A stretch of DNA of 38,346 nucleotides, taken from assembly GCF_000472865.1 (NCBI RefSeq), contig NZ_AXAP01000077.1, forward strand, positions 1-38,346. The letters run 5' to 3'. The DNA is from Bradyrhizobium elkanii WSM2783. GTDB taxonomy: Bacteria; Pseudomonadota; Alphaproteobacteria; Rhizobiales; Xanthobacteraceae. The notes under the pieces are model-generated. The model had not been told where the DNA came from and did no database searches. It saw nothing but the letters and a program-made list of their open reading frames with translations. The position numbers were made by a program, and so were the translations under genes. Positions 32,412 to 38,346 of the stretch are shown in pieces. The first letter of the stretch is position 1. Each line of letters opens with the position of its first letter.

Positions 32412-33923
32412 TCATTCCTTTTGGATTTGAACCGGGGCTCCGTGCCTATCGGGTGTGCCGGGAAGGATCACAAGGTAACGACGCGGGGCCTTGTCCTCGC
32501 CACGTACCAACTGGCGGATTGGTCCGACTGCATTAACGACGGCTGCGCCCGCGGGGTTGGTCATGAAGCCTTGCAGTGGCTCGAGATCGCCAGTGCCCGA
32601 CGGCTCACTCGCAAGCGCAAGCAGATATGGCTTTCCTGGCTCGAGACCGGTGACCGCAGCCTCCAACACCTGCACCAATCCCTGGTCGGATAGCGAAACG
32701 CTGGTCGACGCTTTTGCCTCTGTCTTTGCGCCGGGCGGCACCAGCCACAGTTGCGCCGATTGACCAGCAATGCCGAGTGGCTGCAGGTTATTGGTTCCAA
32801 GACCTTCGGGGGCGACCATCATCCTGGTCATCGCCGCGTTGAGGTGGCCGCTCATCGCGGGTACGGCATCGGGCACGTAGACGAGGGCTTGCGGAGCTTG
32901 GCCGATCGGACTCGTCGCGATGACTTGGTTCGTCAGTGTATCGATTGCGGCTACTTTGTCCTCATTCTCAAGACCGACATAGACTCGCGTGCCGTCCCCG
33001 GACGGCCAGATGCCGTGCGGCAACTTACCGACCGGAATGGTCGCGACCTGCTCGAAATTGTCGGTGCGAAACACCTTAATCTCGTTGAGCCCGCCGATCG
33101 TGACATAGGCAAACATGCCGTTGGCATTACGCACGATATTGACGTGGTTGGTGATCGGACCGGTGTCGAGGGTTTTCAAGAGCGTGAACGGCGGTTGCGC
33201 GTCGAACACTTGGGTTTTGCCTGTGTCCTTCAGGGTGAACCAGACCTGCTTGCTGTCCGGCGTCGCGGCGATGTTGGGGCAGAACGGGCTTGCTTGCGGA
33301 ACCCTGCCGACAATTCTGCGATCGGCGACAGTGATGACCACGGTCTCCGGTGTAAACGAGGAGCAGACGTAGCCATATTTGCCGTCGGGCGAGAAAATCG
33401 TCATACCCGGACCGTTGGGAACGACGATCCGCGCCTTCTCCTCGTAAGTCGTGCCGTCGAGTACGGAGACGTAGTTCTCGCCGCGGACGACAACCCACAC
33501 TTGTTTGCCATCCATCGTATAGAACGGTTCGTGTGGAGAGCGCCCAACGTAAGTAATATGCTTTACGCTATTGGTCGCGGTATCGATGAAGATCACCGCA
33601 TTCGAACCAATTGCGACAACCACGATAGTACGATGGTCAGGCGAAAACCCCATGCCATGTACCAACAACTGGCCCTTGTAGAGCGGACTGAGATTGGCAG
33701 GCAACGGATCGCCAAGGCGAATAGTGCCAACGAGCCTATTGTCGACGGGATCGGTGACGGAGACAGTGTTCGAGAATTGTTCAGCGGAGTAGACGCGATC
33801 TTGATGGCTGATAGGAATGTCGGGATCGGACGCGGCCGCGGGAGCCTGCCCGGCGAAGGCATGGGGGACACCGACAAGAGCTGTCGCAACCAACAGAACG
33901 GCCAGTATTGCGTTGTGTCGCAT
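32412..33923 (-). CDS. Secreted YVTN/YncE-like beta-propeller protein
   Basis: 503 aa with AAGGAG 7 bases upstream. A signal peptide of about 24 residues (ending HAFAG) precedes a seven-bladed-propeller-like region with repeated blade motifs such as SNTVSVTDPVDNRLVGTIRL, DGKQVWVVVRGENYVSVLDG, NEIKVFRTDNFEQVATIPVG and DKVAAIDTLTNQVIATSPIG. The last 170 residues form a separate domain (AAMTRMMVAPEGLGTN to the end) resembling an anti-sigma-type or beta-sandwich region. Probably periplasmic. It lies 64 bases after the DUF305 gene on the same strand. Function unknown; such pairs are often near metal or redox genes. Confidence 0.85.
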   Translation of the reverse strand: MRHNAILAVLLVATALVGVPHAFAGQAPAAASDPDIPISHQDRVYSAEQFSNTVSVTDPVDNRLVGTIRLGDPLPANLSPLYKGQLLVHGMGFSPDHRTIVVVAIGSNAVIFIDTATNSVKHITYVGRSPHEPFYTMDGKQVWVVVRGENYVSVLDGTTYEEKARIVVPNGPGMTIFSPDGKYGYVCSSFTPETVVITVADRRIVGRVPQASPFCPNIAATPDSKQVWFTLKDTGKTQVFDAQPPFTLLKTLDTGPITNHVNIVRNANGMFAYVTIGGLNEIKVFRTDNFEQVATIPVGKLPHGIWPSGDGTRVYVGLENEDKVAAIDTLTNQVIATSPIGQAPQALVYVPDAVPAMSGHLNAAMTRMMVAPEGLGTNNLQPLGIAGQSAQLWLVPPGAKTEAKASTSVSLSDQGLVQVLEAAVTGLEPGKPYLLALASEPSGTGDLEPLQGFMTNPAGAAVVNAVGPIRQLVRGEDKAPRRYLVILPGTPDRHGAPVQIQKE

Positions 33924-33987
33924 ATCACGGCTCCTTTACCAAGGCTGCATTGTCAACTTTCGAGTCTTTCATCGCACTAGGCGGGAT

Positions 33988-34431
33988 CTAATCAGGCGAT
34001 GGTGCGGAGGGCGGCAAGGCTGGGCCAAGCGACAGCCGCATTGCAGTGATCTCTTGCAGCTGGGTGACGATGATTTCCTGAGCCATACGCCGAAGTGACT
34101 CATTACGACCGTAACGCAATTCAGTCTGCGCCATCTCAATGGCACCCCGATGGTGCGGCACCATCATCGCCACAAAGTCGGCGTCGACGTCGCCTGACGG
34201 CCTAATACCCATGTTGATCATCATCTTGGTCATCGCGCCGATATTCTCGGCGAGATACGGAGTCTCCGCGGCGGGCGCGGAACTAAAAGCCTTCGTGCAG
34301 ATCGCCGAGATATAGTCAGCAAGCGATTGCCGGCTGGCTGGGTAGACAGTCAGACATGCTGTCGCAGTAACGACGCCGACGGCTATCGCTGCCACATGCG
34401 AGATGATTGATAAGCGAATTGCTGACCACAT
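33988..34431 (-). CDS. DUF305 protein, membrane-anchored or secreted
   Basis: 147 aa with GAGG 5 bases upstream. An N-terminal hydrophobic segment (residues 8-30) acts as anchor or signal. The DUF305 core is visible: DADFVAMMVPHHRGAIEMAQ with the paired His, followed by LRRMAQEIIVTQLQEITAM. The family has a ferritin-like four-helix shape and is often associated with copper handling. It heads a two-gene unit with the beta-propeller protein. Confidence 0.88.
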   Translation of the reverse strand: MWSAIRLSIISHVAAIAVGVVTATACLTVYPASRQSLADYISAICTKAFSSAPAAETPYLAENIGAMTKMMINMGIRPSGDVDADFVAMMVPHHRGAIEMAQTELRYGRNESLRRMAQEIIVTQLQEITAMRLSLGPALPPSAPSPD

Positions 34432-35012
34432 GAATACCTCGCTTGCGTTGGTGCGAAACCGGCCAACTGGCTTGCGCGTGATGTACCGGAATCAGACACA
34501 GGCTCGGCACTTGTCAGCGATGCTGATAGGCAACTCTGGCGGTGCCATACCGATTGTGCTCTCGCCGCTATCCTACGCCCCGCGATATGCGAGCCTAGCG
34601 AGCCTTCCAAGATCTAGAGCATGATCCGGAAAAGTGGACACCGCTTTTCCGAAAGAATCATGTTCAATTCGGAATCCAAAGCGAAGTGACGATTTATTTT
34701 AATCCCGTCGCGCACTAGGACCAAGCGCCTTCTTGGCCCAATTGCAAACGACCAAAACCGCACCACCCGTCGGACGACCGCCCCGTCGGCGCGAAAGGCT
34801 CTCCGTACCTGAGAGGCGCTTTGGATCCCGGCGGCTACATTACCGGCGGACAAGGCACTTCTCCGGCAGTGCAAGACTGTGAAGGGGCGCAAGTCGCCTT
34901 TGGGTCATTAGCGTTGTTTTGAAGGTCGGCTTGTCATTTCCGGTCTACCGTCAACTTCAGACATGTCGCTGCGCATGTGCCAACAACTGACCTTCGTTTT
35001 GATTTGCTTAGC
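34432..35012. other. Gene-free stretch of about 580 bases
   Basis: Apart from the palindromic repeat at 34617-34665, nothing is recognised. A 35-codon plus-strand remnant near 34805-34920 (ALDPGGYITGGQGTSP) lacks a start signal and may be debris of a lost gene. The base composition is lower in GC than the left half of the window. Confidence 0.4.
34617..34665. repeat. Palindromic repeat, family 5 (GAGCATGATCCGGAAAAG type)
   Basis: GAGCATGATCCGGAAAAG at the left and CTTTTCCGAAAGAATCATG at the right form an imperfect dyad around GTGGACACCG. I recognise this as a repeat widespread in Rhizobiales intergenic DNA. It is the only clear host-type palindrome right of the island. Confidence 0.75.
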
Positions 35013-35306
35013 TTACGCAAGTCCCGCGATGATCTTGTCAACGTCCGCTTCCGGGAACACCTTGACCGAAGTCGTCCGTACGTTCCCGATGGCGGCCAGC
35101 GACAAGAGAAACTTGGCCATGGCCTCATCGTCGGTGGCCTCGGTGTGGATGATGAGGTCATATGTTCCCATGGCGAGATAGCCGGCCTTGATGTCAACGC
35201 CAAACTTTTTGCCCAACTCCCTGGCGGCCGCTCGACGCTGCGGCATTTCCTTGATGGTCCGAACACCTTGCTCGGTGAAATTGCAGAGAAGCATGTACGT
35301 GGACAT
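35013..35306 (-). CDS. GYD-domain protein
   Basis: 97 aa from the ATG at 35306, chosen for AAAGGAG 7 bases upstream. MSTYMLLCNFTEQGVRTIKE at the start and LAMGTYDLIIHTEATDDEAM in the middle are the signature of the GYD family (dimeric alpha-beta barrel, ferredoxin-like). KAGYLAMGTYD carries the Gly-Tyr-Asp-like motif. Function of the family is unsettled. It stands alone between two gene-poor stretches. Confidence 0.85.
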   Translation of the reverse strand: MSTYMLLCNFTEQGVRTIKEMPQRRAAARELGKKFGVDIKAGYLAMGTYDLIIHTEATDDEAMAKFLLSLAAIGNVRTTSVKVFPEADVDKIIAGLA

Positions 35307-35510
35307 GGCGATTCTCCTTTGACAAAGAAGCAATGGACTTAACGGGTCCACGTCGTGGATTATGCCACACTGCCTGACCCCGCCCAACCACCAAGATCCC
35401 TCAGGGCGGCTCGAAGCGGCTAGGGGTCACGAGCGTCGTCCGCTGCGATAGACGGCGGCCTGACGATTTCCGCTGTGCCCCGTCAGCGACCAGGGCCGTA
35501 TGGCGGTGCA

Positions 35511-35541
35511 ATATGTCGCGAAGGGCCAATGGGCGACATAT
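35511..35541. other. Stem-loop after the TPR gene
   Basis: ATATGTCGC (35511-35519) and GCGACATAT (35533-35541) are perfect 9-base complements with a 13-base loop. The structure lies about 25 bases past the stop of the minus-strand TPR gene and may mark its transcript end. No T-run follows on that strand. Confidence 0.4.
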
Positions 35542-35564
35542 CAGCAAGCGAATAGCCTTTCACC

Positions 35565-37073
35565 TTATTGCTCCCGGACGCCCCCCTTTCTCAGCCCATC
35601 GAGTATGTCATCGATCTCCCGACGAAACTGCGGGTTGGTTGACATTGAGTAAGCGAGATCACGGTACCAATGGATCGTAAAGTCTGGTCGGAGCTTGTTC
35701 AATTCAGTCAAGCTCCGCTGTGCCTGTTCCAATTGCCCCGTGGCTCCATAAGCCGACGTCAGATCTACATAGGCGTACAAGTTCGAGTTCAGATTGACCG
35801 AGCGCCCGCATTCCTCGATGGCTTCTCCATATTGGTGCAGGTGCAAGTGTGCATGGCAGAGCCAAAAGCGCCACTGGAAAGTAAAAGGATCTCTGGGACT
35901 GAGACGGAGAGCCAACTGGACCGGCGAGAAGGCCTCGCGCGCGCGCCCGGAGACGACGAGTGCAATTGCTTTAGCAGCGTAGACAGCCGGATTATTTGGA
36001 TCAATTTCGAGCGCAGCATCGTATTCAGCCAATGCCTCCTCAGGGTGTCCAAATAGAAGAAGGGTTCCCTTGGTCCAATGAGCACTCGCGCTTGCCGAGC
36101 TTTTCGACAGAACTCTGTCGATGAGGTCGATTGCTTGCTTTTTGTCTTCAACAACGGACGCAGACCATCGGTTGTTCACACCAACCATTAAACACCGCGC
36201 TTTGCCAATCATGGCCTCTACGTTGTCCGGATCGAGGCGTAGCGCACGATCGAACAGGTCGTGTGCCTGAGCATTCTGGATCTTCGACTGCGGCTCGTAG
36301 AGCTTTGCCCAGCCGCGCATCGTGAAGTCGACGGCGTCTGGATTCGTCGACCGGTCCACTTCGCTGCGGCGGCTTTCGGCCTGGATCAGTTCAATGTTCA
36401 ACGAGCGGGCGAGCCGCGCTGTGATCTGGTCCTGCAAGGCGACGAGGTTCGTACGATCGCCGTCGAAACGATCGGACCAGACGTCCCGACCGCTCGCGAT
36501 ATCCGTAAGTGATACGTTGACCCGGACCTGATCCCCACTGCGCCGCACCGCGCCCTGGACTGCCCAGCGGATGCGAAGGTCGTTGCCGAGCGCCCTGAAG
36601 TCGATCTGCTTGTTCTTGTATGTAAACGCCGTTCCGCGTCCGATAACGAACGCGCCGGGCATTTGCGCGAGGTCGGTCGTCAGATCGGTCGTAATGCCGT
36701 CGGCGAAATAGTCCTGCTCCGGATCGTTGTTGAGGTTTGCGAACGGCAGGATGACGAGTGACAAGCGGGGAGCAATGTCAGGCCGGGCCGTAGCCTCCCT
36801 CTGCGTCTGTTGCTTGTCCGGAAATACCTCGGTGCGGAGCGTCTTCCACACAGTCCAGTAGCCGATGAGGCCACCGGCGATCGCGCCGATAGCGGCAATC
36901 GAAGCGAGCGCCCCGCCAATCAACTGCAATCGGGCCCGGAGGCGACCCTTAAAGTTGAGAGTCGATGCCGGTTGGTCCGGTGGCGCGTTATCAGATGCCG
37001 TTTTGTTCAGCGGGTCATTATCGGACGCCGGTTTGTCCGGTAGGTCGTTGGAGACTTCCGAGTTCGTCACCAT
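35565..37073 (-). CDS. Membrane-anchored TolB-like (FlgO-type) domain protein with TPR repeats
   Basis: About 502 aa from the ATG at 37073; GTG at 37070 is better spaced from GGGAGG and is an alternative. N-terminal cytoplasmic tail with three 10-residue Asp/Pro-rich repeats (residues 9-38), one membrane helix (about 51-73, QLIGGALASIAAIGAIAGGL), then a TolB-N/FlgO-like domain (SLVILPFANLNNDPEQDYFA to ARLARSLNIEL). Several TPR motifs fill the rest (ALRLDPDNVEAMIGKARCL, ALEIDPNNPAVYAAKAIAL). This architecture usually follows a cyclase or DNA-binding domain, which is absent here. Possibly a periplasmic scaffold or sensor. Confidence 0.82.
   Translation of the reverse strand: MVTNSEVSNDLPDKPASDNDPLNKTASDNAPPDQPASTLNFKGRLRARLQLIGGALASIAAIGAIAGGLIGYWTVWKTLRTEVFPDKQQTQREATARPDIAPRLSLVILPFANLNNDPEQDYFADGITTDLTTDLAQMPGAFVIGRGTAFTYKNKQIDFRALGNDLRIRWAVQGAVRRSGDQVRVNVSLTDIASGRDVWSDRFDGDRTNLVALQDQITARLARSLNIELIQAESRRSEVDRSTNPDAVDFTMRGWAKLYEPQSKIQNAQAHDLFDRALRLDPDNVEAMIGKARCLMVGVNNRWSASVVEDKKQAIDLIDRVLSKSSASASAHWTKGTLLLFGHPEEALAEYDAALEIDPNNPAVYAAKAIALVVSGRAREAFSPVQLALRLSPRDPFTFQWRFWLCHAHLHLHQYGEAIEECGRSVNLNSNLYAYVDLTSAYGATGQLEQAQRSLTELNKLRPDFTIHWYRDLAYSMSTNPQFRREIDDILDGLRKGGVREQ
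36960..37049 (-). repeat. Three 30-base coding repeats in the TPR gene
   Basis: They encode NDLPDKPASD, NDPLNKTASD and NAPPDQPAST in tandem. At the DNA level the copies are diverged. The segment lies in the cytoplasmic tail before the membrane helix and is probably a flexible linker that changes length by slippage. Confidence 0.5.
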
Positions 37074-37360
37074 AGCCTCCCGCAGGGGCCAAACGCCCGG
37101 ATAGTCAAGCCTAGCAGATTTTTGCGGCTTCGCGTTGGTCAAGGTTGCTGACTAAGTTCACGCCTCTTACAAATTGTTGCGGTGACGTTGAATAGATTTC
37201 CGGTTAGGGTCAGGAGCGGCGGTTAAGCCTAGCGCACGTCACGTCCGGTCTACCCGCGGTTGCGGACATTCGAACCAATTCGAGCGACTTCGGCTCGAGG
37301 CCCACAAGCCGACTCATGCAATGCAGCAAACAGCCCCCTCACTCGATCACCTCCTCGATA

Positions 37361-37711
37361 TTAAGATTGCTCACCTCCGCTCCCACCATCGCTGAGCGCT
37401 GAGTGCATGGCGTAGACCGCAATTGCCGCTATGAGAGCCGTGACAAAGAGCCCAAAAAACCCAATTCCAATCGCAAGTGCGCGCATCAACGCCTGCCTCG
37501 GGACGAGATCGCCGTAACCAATCGTGAGGCCGGTAATGAAAGTGAAATAGATCGCATCCCCGAAAGACCAGCCCTCAACAAAACCAGTCAGCAAGCCCAG
37601 GGCAAGCTGAATCGCTAGAATTGCCGACAACACCGGCCACGTCACGTGAACCGCATGGCCGAGCGCCACGAAAAAGCGCCGCTGCAACGTTTTCGGTGCT
37701 GGTCGGTTCAT
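37361..37711 (-). CDS. Two-helix potassium channel protein
   Basis: 116 aa. The pore region reads DAIYFTFITGLTIGYGDLVP, containing the K+ selectivity filter Thr-Ile-Gly-Tyr-Gly-Asp. It is flanked by membrane helices at about residues 25-45 (VLSAILAIQLALGLLTGF) and 80-101 (IGIGFFGLFVTALIAAIAV). No RCK/TrkA-N regulatory domain follows, so it is a minimal tetrameric channel of the KcsA type. GGAGG lies about 9 bases upstream. Confidence 0.9.
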   Translation of the reverse strand: MNRPAPKTLQRRFFVALGHAVHVTWPVLSAILAIQLALGLLTGFVEGWSFGDAIYFTFITGLTIGYGDLVPRQALMRALAIGIGFFGLFVTALIAAIAVYAMHSALSDGGSGGEQS

Positions 37712-38256
37712 GTCGGGGCGACCTCCGTAAACGGCGCGCTGCAGAGGCCCATTCTACTGGTCGCAATTCCTGCTTTGATCGGCTGTCTGTTGCAAGCTGA
37801 CGTTCTTGCCCTTGACTTGGCAGCGTCTTTTTCTGGTTCAAGATTCTTGCTCTAATTTTTTGCCTCGATCCGCTGCAGAGCTTCAATTTTTGCTCCGCGG
37901 CAGGGAAATGCGGCGATGTCTGCGTTGGGTCTTGGCTGTGTGAAAACGTCAAGACGCTTGCGGGGATAGAAGAAGTTGTTCGTCCAAGACTCTCTTAGCG
38001 CTTAAACTCGCAAGCGCACTCAATTTTAAGAGCGAACTGAAGAATGTAATTCTCACCGCGTTTCGATCTTTCGCGTTTTTACACAGCCAGGGTCAAAATG
38101 CGAAGAGCTCAGAGTGTGCAAATCTGGCCCGCTCCGCCCCAGTAAGCGGACCTCAATGAGGGGTGTCGCCACTTCGCTGATGGGCCAGAAGCTAACGTCT
38201 CCGGCACCCAGCTCTTTTGCCTAGTAAGGAGCGCAAGTGGTTTTCGGTTTCGATGA
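37712..38256. other. Gene-free stretch of about 545 bases
   Basis: No convincing gene is seen. It holds a possible small inverted-repeat element (listed separately) and sequence resembling decayed dispersed repeats (CCCGCTCCGCCCCAGTAAGC near 38130). One minus-strand frame is open for 125 codons but starts without a ribosome-binding site, has no recognisable family and overlaps the channel gene. Confidence 0.4.
37934..38088. mobile_element. Possible 155-bp MITE-like element
   Basis: GGCTGTGTGAAAACG (37934-37948) and CGTTTTTACACAGCC (38074-38088) are inverted copies differing at one of 15 positions. The interior is AT-richer and codes for nothing evident. GGGTC occurs just outside both ends, but not in a position that gives a clean target duplication. 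The ends resemble transposon termini, but no matching transposase is present in the window. Confidence 0.35.
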
Positions 38257-38346
38257 CTATCCGCTCGCCGCAAACAGATCCCACTTCCCGGGCAGTCCTT
38301 TGAGTTCGTAAGAACCGCGTTCGGCGAATTTCAACCCGGCTCCGGC
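38257..38346 (-). CDS. Adenylate/guanylate cyclase-domain protein, C-terminal tail (cut by window edge)
   Basis: The last 29 codons and stop of a minus-strand gene. The residues LKFAERGSYELKGLPGKW followed by DLFAASG match the C-terminal end of class III cyclase-homology domains in bacterial sensor proteins (pattern Arg-Gly-x-x-x-Leu-Lys-Gly-x-Pro-x-x-Trp-x-Leu-Phe). The catalytic region lies outside the window. Confidence 0.7.
   Translation of the reverse strand, partial: AGAGLKFAERGSYELKGLPGKWDLFAASG

Noticed and set aside
32405..32450. tRNA T-arm-like sequence (complement contains GGTTCAAATCC)
   Set aside because: It does not form a T-stem or any cloverleaf, and it is the coding end of the beta-propeller gene (Gln-Ile-Gln-Lys-Glu-stop).
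32751..33980. 409-codon open frame on the plus strand
   Set aside because: It is antisense to the beta-propeller gene and lacks family character.

Overview
The window reads as a chromosome segment from a GC-rich alphaproteobacterium, most likely Bradyrhizobium or a close relative. That placement is inference. It rests on high GC, strong G and C bias at third codon positions, the gene families present, and several kinds of palindromic intergenic repeat that I associate with this group. No rRNA or tRNA gene was seen. A truncated IS1182-type transposase lies at the left edge and a truncated cyclase-domain gene at the right edge.

The left 23 kb is conventional host sequence. In order it holds: a glutamate/aspartate-type binding protein paired with a DctA/GltP-type symporter (minus strand); a CurA-like NADP-dependent oxidoreductase; an RND efflux pump with its lipoprotein adaptor (minus); a secreted protein with three Cys-rich repeats; a gentisate-pathway cluster at 9.4-16.0 kb; a NitT/TauT-type ABC transporter operon with an FAD oxidoreductase (minus); a small secreted protein; and a MoxR ATPase/CoxE-like VWA pair. 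The gentisate cluster joins two predicted routes. One is a CoA ligase plus a CoA-ester hydroxylase (salicylate type). The other is a 3-hydroxybenzoate 6-hydroxylase. Both lead to gentisate 1,2-dioxygenase and a GSH-dependent isomerase, and a MarR regulator sits inside the cluster. A 20-bp near-palindrome over the gentisate dioxygenase promoter recurs (16 of 20 identical) upstream of the CoA-route operon, which suggests one MarR regulon.

From about 23.5 to 32.2 kb lies a compact mobile island, all on the plus strand: tyrosine integrase, a stretch with several predicted hairpins ending in a terminator, a 136-aa unknown protein, an AlpA/excisionase-like protein, a small unknown, a primase-polymerase with PriCT-2 and toprim-like domains, a large helicase-like protein with a Cys cluster, small genes, and a Nu1/terminase-small-subunit-like protein. 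There are no capsid, tail or lysis genes. This layout resembles a phage satellite (PICI-like). Inside the 3' end of the helicase gene are four 24-bp repeats at an exact 36-bp period. The third is inverted, so it forms a 60-bp near-perfect dyad with the fourth around an AT-rich centre. This looks like a replication origin embedded in a replication gene, as in phage lambda O, and is the most interesting signal in the window.

The right end (32.2-38.3 kb) is more loosely packed accessory sequence: a YVTN beta-propeller protein with a DUF305 partner, a GYD-domain protein, a membrane-anchored TolB-like/TPR protein, a two-helix potassium channel, decayed repeats and a small possible MITE.
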